From positions 1 through 64,000 of the forward strand of contig DHVK01000009.1 in NCBI GenBank assembly GCA_002412625.1: a stretch of DNA of 64,000 nucleotides, given 5' to 3'. The translations under genes and the position numbers were made by a program. The notes below the pieces were generated by a model. It saw nothing but the letters and a program-made list of their open reading frames with translations, was not told the DNA's origin and did not search any database. This DNA is from Cloacimonetes bacterium UBA5210 (lineage in GTDB: Bacteria; Cloacimonadota; Cloacimonadia; Cloacimonadales; Cloacimonadaceae). Position 1 is the stretch's first letter; every line of letters starts with the position of its first letter. This document shows positions 36,001 through 44,000 of this stretch, piece by piece.

Positions 36001-37236
36001 TCACTTGGTCAGCACAAATCTCCCCGAACTCGCTCCTGTCGCTGTATTCAGCTTATAAAAATAAGCGCCGGATGGAAGACCGGTGGTGGGAATCTCTGCC
36101 TTGCCCCGAATCAATGTGGAGAGCCCGACCATCTGGCCTCTGAGGTTATAGATCTCCAGCTGTCCGAAATTACTTTCCTTGCTGTGGAGTGTGACCATGG
36201 TTCCTGTTTTGGCGGGGTTTGGGTATAGCTTTAAGGCTGGGGGAGCATGCACTTCCGAGCCGTTTCCGGAAGCCGTGCCCTGCAGCTTGAGATCCGTGGG
36301 CATCATCCTTACCGTGAAGTTCTTCCACGGGCTGAGGTCAGGATGCATGATCCGCACTATCGCATTTTCTCCCCACTGGGGGCTAAGCAGGGCAATCATG
36401 GTTGAATTGCCTACTACTTCGGAGGCAGCTAAAGCCAGGGGATTGGCAGCAGGATTCAGCAAACTGAAATCGTTGGCATTGTAGCTATAGAGGCTACTGC
36501 CGTTGCCATCACCAACATAGGCTACGCCTGTGGAATTGATCCATATATTGCTTGGAGTACCGCCAATAGGGATGGTTTGGATCAGTTCATCTGTCGCGGG
36601 ATCAATCACGCAAATTGCTCCAGCGATATCGCTCCAGTTCCCGGTACATGAGACGTGGATCAAACCGTTGTGTTCCACCAGATACTGCGGATTCGCGGAG
36701 CTTGGGATGGTATTGATCACGCTGAAACTCGCAAGATCCACAACCGAGACCGAGCTACCGGCATAGTTTGAAACATAATTCCCCGCATTACAAACATATA
36801 GCTTACCATTGCTGACTAGTAATGCACCCGGTGATACACCTACATTTACCGAACTTACGACAGTGCCGGTAAGCACATCCATCTTATAAACCTTGGATGT
36901 CATCAGTCCGGTGATATACAGATACCCGTTGTGCTGCACACAATCCCAGGGATTCGAGCCGATAGCGATAAAGTGATTGGCCAATGTAGTGCCGGTCTGG
37001 GCAGAGATTTTCTGCAGGGAGTTGTCTCCGGAATTCACCACCCAAAGATGGTCTTGGGTAACCAATACTTTGTTCGGGATATTTCCCAAGGATGCAAAGT
37101 TGTTGTTTACTATGTCTGTTGAAAGGTCAATCCGGCTGAGAGTGCGGGATTGGGAGTTTACTACATACAGTGTTTGTGCGCCCAAGAATAATGGGCTCAG
37201 GACCAGTGCCAGAATGGCTAACCAGTGTCTTTTCAT
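36001..37236 (-). CDS. B12-regulated YVTN beta-propeller surface protein, BtuG-like
   Basis: A 411-aa exported protein. Start at the ATG at 37236 with GAGGTG upstream. The signal peptide ends near FLGAQ. The body consists of YVTN/NHL-type propeller strands (TLYVVNSQSRTLSRID, HLWVVNSGDNSLQKI, YLYITGLMTSKVYKMD, KLYVCNAGNYVS, LIHVSCTGNWSD, VAYVGDGNGSSLY), about seven blades. The C-terminal ~80 residues are a sorting domain: LYPNPAKTGT, LEIYNLRGQMVGL, GLPSGAYFYKL, GRFVLTK. Under a cobalamin riboswitch and next to BtuB it resembles Bacteroides BtuG, a B12-capturing surface propeller, but BtuG is a lipoprotein whereas this has a sorting domain. B12 binding is inferred. Confidence 0.75.
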   Translation of the reverse strand: MKRHWLAILALVLSPLFLGAQTLYVVNSQSRTLSRIDLSTDIVNNNFASLGNIPNKVLVTQDHLWVVNSGDNSLQKISAQTGTTLANHFIAIGSNPWDCVQHNGYLYITGLMTSKVYKMDVLTGTVVSSVNVGVSPGALLVSNGKLYVCNAGNYVSNYAGSSVSVVDLASFSVINTIPSSANPQYLVEHNGLIHVSCTGNWSDIAGAICVIDPATDELIQTIPIGGTPSNIWINSTGVAYVGDGNGSSLYSYNANDFSLLNPAANPLALAASEVVGNSTMIALLSPQWGENAIVRIMHPDLSPWKNFTVRMMPTDLKLQGTASGNGSEVHAPPALKLYPNPAKTGTMVTLHSKESNFGQLEIYNLRGQMVGLSTLIRGKAEIPTTGLPSGAYFYKLNTATGASSGRFVLTK

Positions 37237-37277
37237 GATGTTCACCTCATAAGATAAAATTGTGACTTGAGATGAAC
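37236..37277 (-). promoter_or_regulatory. RBS-masking hairpin of the propeller gene's riboswitch
   Basis: On the minus strand GTTCATCTC (37269-37277) can pair with the ribosome-site segment GAGGTGAAC (37240-37248) with one G-U pair. The loop strand TCAAGTCAC (37262-37270) is exactly complementary to GTGACTTGA at the start of the aptamer (37481-37489), giving a plausible switch helix. The same arrangement is repeated at 40302-40345. Confidence 0.65.
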
Positions 37278-37321
37278 TGCTTTTATCTCAGCACCCCTCG
37301 CTCCGTGGGTCTGTCATATTA

Positions 37322-37490
37322 CTTGTTGGCAGGTTTCCTGGCTCGCAGCGGTTGGGGATTTCTCCCCGTGGAACAGCCTTCCCATCCCCAAAAGGGATAG
37401 TGACTGCTCCTACCTATATGCTGCATACAGTGGCGGAGGCCGCTTCGTTTCCGAATTCCCTATTACCTGTATAAGCACCATCAAGTCACG
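37322..37490 (-). promoter_or_regulatory. Cobalamin riboswitch upstream of the propeller gene
   Basis: Minus-strand aptamer with the conserved core elements: GGTGC near the start, GGGAATTCGG, GCCTCCGCCACTGTATGC and the B12-box AGCCAGGAAACCTGCC at the 3' end. Adenosyl- or methylcobalamin binding would repress the downstream gene. It is very similar to the riboswitch at 40386-40560, suggesting duplication. Confidence 0.93.
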
Positions 37491-37610
37491 AGACAACTCT
37501 TTTGCGGTGGCGGGAAACGTCAAGAGATATGTTTCTTTCAATTAACGATGAACAATTAACGATGAATGAGGAATGAGGAAGGATGAACGAGGAAGGATGA
37601 ATGATGAATA

Positions 37611-37660
37611 GTGCGGAGCACGAAATGCGAATGCCTTAGCTCGGCACGTGAGTGCCGTGT
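37611..37660. repeat. Triplicated segment, partial copy A
   Basis: GTGCGGAGCACGAAATGCG through the GGCACGTGAGTGCC palindrome-like block, shared with 37722-37884 and 37936-38098, then diverges. It lies in the intergenic region between the propeller gene's riboswitch and btuB. Low-complexity GATGAATGAGGA-type sequence precedes it. Confidence 0.75.
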
Positions 37661-37721
37661 TCAGAGACCCCACCCCAGGAAAGACACCCGCAACCACAGA
37701 TTCACACAATCCACGTAAGGA

Positions 37722-37884
37722 GTGCGGAGCACGAAATGCGAATGCCTTAGCTCGGCACGTGAGTGCCGTGTTTACCGGCACAAGCAGATTAAGTCCGGAG
37801 CGTAGCGAAGGACGACACCTTTGTCCAGATCGGGCATCAGCCCACCGTAGAAAAGGCTCAAATCCAATTCAGAACAACATGTAA
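37722..37884. repeat. Triplicated segment, full copy B
   Basis: About 163 bp, near identical to 37936-38098, ending in AATTCAGAACAACATGTAA. That tail is the complement of the last codons of btuB, so the duplicated block includes a copy of the btuB 3' end. An 8-bp hairpin with TCT loop (37893-37911) follows it. Confidence 0.85.
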
Positions 37885-37892
37885 ACAGGCTC

Positions 37893-37911
37893 AAGCGGCA
37901 AGATGCCGCTT
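37893..37911 (-). repeat. TCT-triloop hairpin (family 3)
   Basis: Perfect 8-bp stem AAGCGGCA/TGCCGCTT with loop TCT on the minus strand. The same design with other stems is at 40717-40735, 46611-46629 and 60795-60813. Confidence 0.6.
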
Positions 37912-37935
37912 CTACTCTGCATACAATCCCCCAAA

Positions 37936-38098
37936 GTGCCGAGCACGATATGCAAATGCTTTAGCTCGGCACGTGAGTGCCGTGTTTACCGGCACAAGCA
38001 GATTAAGTCCGGAGCGCAGCGCAGGACGACACCTTAGTCCAGATCGGGCATCAGCCCACAGTAGAAAAGGCTCAAATCCAATTCAGAACAACATGTAA
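37936..38098. repeat. Triplicated segment, copy C overlapping the btuB end
   Basis: Copy of 37722-37884 whose last 16 bases are the final codons and stop of btuB (stop at 38083-38085). It is likely the source copy, since it alone is continuous with the gene. Confidence 0.85.
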
Positions 38099-40302
38099 CT
38101 CAAACTCAAGCCGCAGGACCAATTGAAACCGGGCTGAGGGGTATAAGCATAAACCTCATACCATTTATTCATGATGTTCTTCAGTCCACCATCCGCAACC
38201 ACATCCAGCCCCAGGACCTTAAACTTATGCATCAGGCTGAGATCCAGGCTATCAAAGCCCGGCAGCGGGTCAATCGCGTTGTCGATCGTGCTGTATTGCC
38301 TGCCGGTATAATTCCAGGAAACGCTCCAGGCGCGCTGTTCGTCTGCCAGTTTCAGAGAAAGGCTCGCCTTCAGATCCGGAGTGTAGGTGAGGTACTTGCC
38401 CCAGGTGGCAGAATAGCTGCCATCACTCTTCAATGAAAAGTCTTTTGCCTCGGTGAACGTGATTCCTCCGAACAAGGACAGCGGTTTAAGGACTTGCCAA
38501 TTGCCTTCCAGCTCCAGATTGCGGATCTTCGCCGTGCCCACATTGAATGGCTGCCAGCGGCTACCGAACAGGAATATCTGCCGCCACTGGATTAGGTTGT
38601 CGATCTCGTTGTTATAAAAAGCAGCCTTGAACTGCCAGCGTTCGTGTTCAAGCCCTGCCCGCAAACTGTATGCCCGCGAGTGCTCGCTTTCCAGGTTTGG
38701 ATTGCCCAAAGTCTCGCTATCTCCGATCCAATACATATCATAAAGCGAGGGGATCGAAAACGCCGTGCCGAGGGTTCCACCAAGGCTATACTTGAGGCTT
38801 CTTTGATACGAAATCTCTTGCTCCGCGCGCCATGTGTAGTTGGTATCTGTGTTCCCAAAATCTCCCCTTAGCGATAGCTGCGATCTTCCGTCCAAAATAC
38901 TGAAAGCATACTTTTGCCCTCCGCGCAACGCCACAGCAAGGTTATCCTGCTCGCCGCGCAGAATGCTGGAGGTGTCCTGATACAGGTTATACTGGATAAA
39001 CTTGTAGGATAACCTTTTGATCTCCGCCAGGGCGTCCATGCTGCTCTCACCGGAGATCAGGGAAAAACTGTTGCGCAGTCCGAAGTTTTGTTGGCTCTGG
39101 CTATACTTGTTCGGGTTTACGGGGTTGCTGGGCTCCAAATTGCGATAAGCGCTGAAATCACTGTGATAAAAAGCGGCAATTTCATTCGCTATGGCTTTGT
39201 GTTGCCAATTGTGCTTCAGGGAGTGATACTCATTTGATCCATTCATGCGGGAATCGTCATACAGATCCGGGAAGTTAATCGGGCCCGGCAATTGTCGCAC
39301 AAAGGAGCCCTGAGAGAGGCTGTACTCCAGGCTTTGCTGCAAAGTGCGGTAAGCACTTTTCAGATACACGTTGTCTGTGGTTTTGGCGTTATGCTTGCGC
39401 TTGTATTCCGTATCCGGATCCCACCAGGCGGTATAGCCAAAATCGTTGGTCGCGCTGTAATGGCGGTATTGCGCAAAGAGCGACAGCCCCTTCTGCATGA
39501 TCGAGAGCTGATACTCCTGGCCGAACATATCGTAGGAACCGTATCCGCCGGAAATCCCGAACTCTGCCTGATCCAGACGCTTGGGAGCTTTGGTGATGAT
39601 GTTCACGATCCCGCCGATCGCCGCGGATCCGCCATAAGCAGATGAGTTCCCTTTGATAATCTCGATGCGCTCGATCTGCGATAGCGGGATTTTGCTGAAA
39701 TCAAATGCCTCTCCGGCAGAATTCAGAGCAATGCCATCCAGCATTACCAGAGTATGGCGGTTCAATGAGCCCAATAGCGACAGCGTTTGCCGTTCTCCCA
39801 AAAGCTTGTTGTCCGAACTTCCGAAGGAACTGGAGCCAAGCAGCATATCCGCACTGCCCTGCGCCCGAGCATTGGTATCCGGATGGATCAGATGCACATC
39901 CAAAGCCGGAGTGCTGCTGCGATATTCCAGCTCTGTAACCCTGATCAGCGGATGTTGAATTGCTCTGGTTTCCAAAACCACGACCATATCCGGGGGGATC
40001 TGATCTCCACGCAACCGCAATTCCTCAAAACCAAGCCGGCTAAACACCAGCAAATCTCCGCTAGACCTCACATTCACAAGCCCCGCGGCATCGCTGAAAT
40101 AGCTGGCTTTGCCATGGCTTACTTTAACATTTTCGATTGGCTGACCACTGCTATCCACAATCCGCAAACTGAGATATTGAGCCGCTAGAGAGCTGGATAA
40201 GATTAATAGGATAACGATGAGCAGAAATCTGCTTGGGATTCTCCGGAATTCTTGCTCTGTGAAGGTTTCTGGTTTCCCCGCTGGGTACGCCTTGTGTGTC
40301 AT
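38083..40302 (-). CDS. btuB: BtuB-like TonB-dependent cobalamin receptor
   Basis: A 739-aa outer-membrane protein. A long N-terminal region precedes the hydrophobic signal core (about residues 25-42). A carboxypeptidase-regulatory-like domain follows (LSLRIVDSSGQPIENVKV), then a plug (about 120-245: LVMLDGIALNSAGE, IERIEIIKGNSSAYGGSAAIGGIVNIITK) and a 22-strand-type barrel ending in Phe. The cobalamin riboswitch directly upstream makes vitamin B12 or a corrinoid the likely substrate. No BtuCDF ABC transporter is in the window. The ATG has AGAGGTG at suitable spacing. Its last codons are contained in a repeated DNA block. Confidence 0.88.
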   Translation of the reverse strand: MTHKAYPAGKPETFTEQEFRRIPSRFLLIVILLILSSSLAAQYLSLRIVDSSGQPIENVKVSHGKASYFSDAAGLVNVRSSGDLLVFSRLGFEELRLRGDQIPPDMVVVLETRAIQHPLIRVTELEYRSSTPALDVHLIHPDTNARAQGSADMLLGSSSFGSSDNKLLGERQTLSLLGSLNRHTLVMLDGIALNSAGEAFDFSKIPLSQIERIEIIKGNSSAYGGSAAIGGIVNIITKAPKRLDQAEFGISGGYGSYDMFGQEYQLSIMQKGLSLFAQYRHYSATNDFGYTAWWDPDTEYKRKHNAKTTDNVYLKSAYRTLQQSLEYSLSQGSFVRQLPGPINFPDLYDDSRMNGSNEYHSLKHNWQHKAIANEIAAFYHSDFSAYRNLEPSNPVNPNKYSQSQQNFGLRNSFSLISGESSMDALAEIKRLSYKFIQYNLYQDTSSILRGEQDNLAVALRGGQKYAFSILDGRSQLSLRGDFGNTDTNYTWRAEQEISYQRSLKYSLGGTLGTAFSIPSLYDMYWIGDSETLGNPNLESEHSRAYSLRAGLEHERWQFKAAFYNNEIDNLIQWRQIFLFGSRWQPFNVGTAKIRNLELEGNWQVLKPLSLFGGITFTEAKDFSLKSDGSYSATWGKYLTYTPDLKASLSLKLADEQRAWSVSWNYTGRQYSTIDNAIDPLPGFDSLDLSLMHKFKVLGLDVVADGGLKNIMNKWYEVYAYTPQPGFNWSCGLSLSYMLF

Positions 40303-40345
40303 TTTTGTTCACCTCTTAGATTTTGCTTTGTGACTTGAGATGAAC
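40302..40345 (-). promoter_or_regulatory. RBS-masking hairpin of the btuB riboswitch
   Basis: GTTCATCTC (40337-40345, minus strand) pairs with the ribosome site GAGGTGAAC (40307-40315), one G-U. The adjoining TCAAGTCAC (40330-40338) is complementary to GTGACTTGA at the aptamer's 5' end (40550-40558). The design is identical to 37236-37277 although the surrounding sequence differs, so the pairing appears conserved. Confidence 0.65.
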
Positions 40346-40385
40346 GCTTTGGGCATGATCCCATCACTCCGGAGATCTATCCCAT

Positions 40386-40560
40386 ACTTGCTGGCAGGTT
40401 TCCTGGCTCACAGCGGTTTGCTATTCTGGATAGCTCTGAGGCGCCTTCCCATCCCCCAAAAGAGACAGTGACTCCTCAAACCAATATGCTGCATACAGTG
40501 GCGGAGGCCGCTTCGCTTTGCGAATTCCCTATTACCTATATTAGCACCATCAAGTCACGA
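40386..40560 (-). promoter_or_regulatory. Cobalamin riboswitch upstream of btuB
   Basis: Minus-strand aptamer with GGTGCTAATA, GGGAATTCGC, GCCTCCGCCACTGTATGC and the 3' B12-box GAGCCAGGAAACCTGCC. It controls the BtuB-like receptor, probably at translation initiation because a masking helix over the ribosome site is visible and no terminator is. Confidence 0.95.
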
Positions 40561-40716
40561 TGCAAGGTTTTACCGGAGGCGGGCTACGTCAAGGGATAAG
40601 TTCTGGATTGGGGAGGTGGCTTTGGCAGATGAATGATGAACAGTTAATGATGAACGGACATACATAGTGCTGGATGAGAGATGTTCGCCACTCTGAGTCG
40701 TTTCTTTTCAGAGAGG

Positions 40717-40772
40717 AAGCGTAGTCTCGACGCTTTGTTCAAAATATGCTGCTGGAAGCCGCATCTACAATA
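40717..40772. repeat. Composite hairpin repeat (family 3)
   Basis: TCT-triloop hairpin AAGCGTAG/CGACGCTT (one mismatch, 40717-40735) followed by GCTGGAAGC and ATCTAC. The same order of parts is found at 60791-60838. The rest of the 40561-40806 gap holds low-complexity sequence and no gene. Confidence 0.5.
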
Positions 40773-40806
40773 ACCACAGCGAACGCCGGTACAAATTGTG
40801 CTGAAC

Positions 40807-40837
40807 AAAAAAATGGGGCGAACCGAAGTCCGCCCCA
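40807..40837 (-). terminator. Terminator of the 1544-aa protein gene
   Basis: On the minus strand TGGGGCG/CGCCCCA (7 bp; the loop includes ACTTCGGTT) is followed by seven T residues. It lies 166 bases past the stop codon, beyond the hairpin array. Confidence 0.9.
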
Positions 40838-40842
40838 AGCTT

Positions 40843-41007
40843 GTAGGATCGGAATCCTACCTTACGTTATATCTCTGCAGGATCGGAATCCTACCTTACG
40901 TTATATCTCTGTAGGATCGGAATCCTACCTTACGTTATATCTCTGTAGGATCGGAATCCTACGTTACGTTATATTTCTGTAGGATCGGAATCCTACGATA
41001 CGCTATT
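40843..41007 (-). repeat. Five-unit, 34-nt tandem hairpin array in a 3' UTR
   Basis: Units start at 40843, 40877, 40911, 40945 and 40979. Each contains GTAGGATCGGAATCCTAC, a 7-bp hairpin with a 4-nt loop (unit 2 has GCAGG), followed by a linker such as CTTACGTTATATCTCT. The fifth unit runs into the stop codon of the upstream gene (41003-41005). There are no unique spacers, so it is not a CRISPR array. It lies between the gene and its terminator and would be transcribed. Confidence 0.9.
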
Positions 41008-44000
41008 TGGATAGCACCATTTTCTTGGTGGCGGTGTATTTGCCGCTGGTCATGCGGTAGAAATAAACACCGGTACTTACGTTGCGACCATTGCTGTCTT
41101 TACCGTTCCAGTTCACTTGATAGTATCCGGGGACGGTATGACTGTTATTGAAGCTCTTCAGGAGCTGGCCTTTAGCATTGAACACGTCGATGCGGACATC
41201 ACCGGGTTCCTTCATGCTATAGCGCAAGTTTGTGGAAGGGTTGAACGGATTCGGGAAGGCAGAGAACAACGCGGTTTCCATCGGGATTTCCGGGATTCCG
41301 GGCTCGCCACCGGCATTGATGGTTACGGTTAGCGGACCGAAGAAATCGCTTACTCCGTCCAGGCTGACGCTTTCTAACCAGTAGTAGTATGTGGCTTTCC
41401 AATACACTTCAGCGTCGGTATAGACATAGCTGATCTGAGTACCGTTCTGGCTTCCTTGTTCCAACATCTCATGATTGATTCTTAGTGCTGTGGCAATATC
41501 TTCCACTTCACTGCGATAGATGTTGTATCCGGCGTGATTAACTTCGCTCTCTGCGATCCAGGCAAGCTTCACATGCAGATTTGCCGTGAGCACCGCCATG
41601 AAACTGGAGAGAGTGACGGGAAGGGTGGGATCTTGATTTCCTAACAGGATTGGCATGCTCAGGTCCTTGCTGGCTTCCACATTGAAAGTAATGGTTCCAC
41701 CAACGTTTTCGACCGCTGTCCAATTCCCATTTCTGTAATAGGCGCCCCAAGGAGCGCTGGTCACGATGGAAACTGTCCAGGGACCGGCACCGATGAGCTG
41801 CAGGATCATGGATTCGACGGCGACAAAGGATGAGTTGTTAACCTCTGGAATTTCACCAGAGGTGTTATTGGCAGAGCCACCACTAACAGTTATGGTAATG
41901 GCGTCATCGCCTTCACCGATGGTAATCGGAGCATCTTCCGGATAGTCTGGCTCACCAATTGTGACATCATCAAGATATACGTAGTAGGCATAATCACCAA
42001 AGTAGTGGAAACCGATAAATACTGTCTGACCGACGTATGCGCTCAGATCCACCATGGTTTTTTGGAACTGTGTATTGCTGAGGGTTACTTCCGTCCAGGT
42101 GTAGCTGCCAGGATCAGTATCAGTAGCAATACCCCACTCAAGGGTTTCGGCCACGTCATTTGACTTCTTGTGCCAGAAGCTCAGGAATGTGTATGGCGCG
42201 GTTACCGCTATCGGAGCCGTGAACAAATACTGATTATAATCAGCGCTACTGCTAAAGGAACTGAAGCGGGCACTGAAGCCGCCACCGGGAGTGTTGTTGG
42301 CAGAGCCGGAACGGGTAATATCATTGCCGGCATGCACGATTTTTGACCAACCTTGAGGCAGGAAGGTATCGCTCTCGAAATCAACGACGTAAGGGAAGCT
42401 GCTGATTGTGGCATCAAAGCCTTCACCGGTAATCACGACGTTGTTCGTCCCCTTGGATTTAGCAAGATCATCCCTAATTGAAAGCGTAACGGTGTGAGTG
42501 GCAGCTGCCAGAGGGCTGTAGCTGACGCTTACCTGCATGCTTTGGCCTATTCCCAAGCCTACCGGATATGTGTTCTCATCGGTTAAGCTGAAATGGTCTG
42601 TGTCACCGGTGAGCGAAACACTCTCAATAGAAAGAGTTCCGGCGCCCTGGTTACTGATGGTAAAGACCTGGTTGCTGGTGTCACCCAGATTCACAACGCC
42701 AAAATCCTTTTCAGTGGGATCGACAGCGAAGATGGGATTAGCAGGCGGTACACGGACAAGCACATTGTCAATATCCACATAGTAGTCTCCAGCACCCCAG
42801 GTGCAGAGGAATTTCAGCATGATGCTTCCGGAATTGTATGCTGACAGGTCAACAGTTACCGAAGCAAAGCTGGTGCTGGTGGTGTGATTGCTTTGATCGA
42901 TAGTGTGGATGGTGCTGTAGCTGGCTCCGGAATCAGTAGAAACCTGAACTTCAACTTTGTCCAATTCACCTATAGTAGTTGCATTAGCAGGAAAACCGGT
43001 ATAGTCCACAATCCTGTAATCAAAGCTCAGGGCTACTCCGTCAGTCATAGGACCGATGGGAGGAGTTACGCCATTGGCTGTTGTCGTTGAAGACCACATG
43101 TTCTTGTATAGACCATTAGAGCCTTCTGTTCCATGGTTGGTTGCGATGGTCATTGTTCCCGACCAGCTGATGGTTGCCAAATTGGTTCCGCTGTTGAAGT
43201 CTTGAGAATAAGGCAAAGGCTTAGTGGGATCTGCCAGCGTTGTGAAACTGCGAATAGCACTATCAGGAGCATCACCATTGGCATTCTTGGCCACGACTTT
43301 CCAGATGTAGGAAGTACTATAGCTCAGGGGAGTGGTCAGCGTATAAGGTGAAGCTGCCACATTTGCCAGAAGTACTCTGGGATCAGATTCGGGATCTTCG
43401 CTGGCTTCCAAATAGATGTCGAAGGAAGTAGGAATGCCACCGGTGGCTGCAGTTGCCCAACTAAGAGTAGGCAACAGGCTTTGATTAGTAGCGGCATCTG
43501 CGGGAGCAGTGAGCGTGACAGCTCCGGGTGCTTCCTGAGCAAAAGGCGGCATGATCACATTATCAATGTAATATGATGCGGAACCCATGGTGCGGAAGCC
43601 AAGGTAGTAACTGCCTTTACTGTCTATGCTGCTGAGGTCGATTACATTGCTGAACCAAGTATCTGCTGTAGGGGCAAGGATCGATTCGCCAAGCTTTGTC
43701 CAGGTAGCTCTATCTGTCGAATAAACGATGTCCAAAGCAGCGGTAATGGAGCTGACCCTGGCCATGAAAACCAGTGCATCATCTCTGGAGATTTCCAGCT
43801 TGGGGGTGGACAGGATATAAGGAGTGGATGATGAGCTATATTTATAAGCAGAACCACTTCCTTCAAAAACGGTGTAGGTACTTCTGCTCCAGGTATCCGG
43901 ATTAGCCCAGCCGGCAGGAGGGAAGGTAGTGTTTTCAAAACCTTCGAAATTGGCTGTAGCAGCATAGGCATAGCCACTGAGAGTAACTTCATAATCAACT

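Noticed and set aside
40843..41007. Possible CRISPR array
   Set aside because: The 34-nt units are contiguous tandem copies with no unique spacers and no cas genes nearby.
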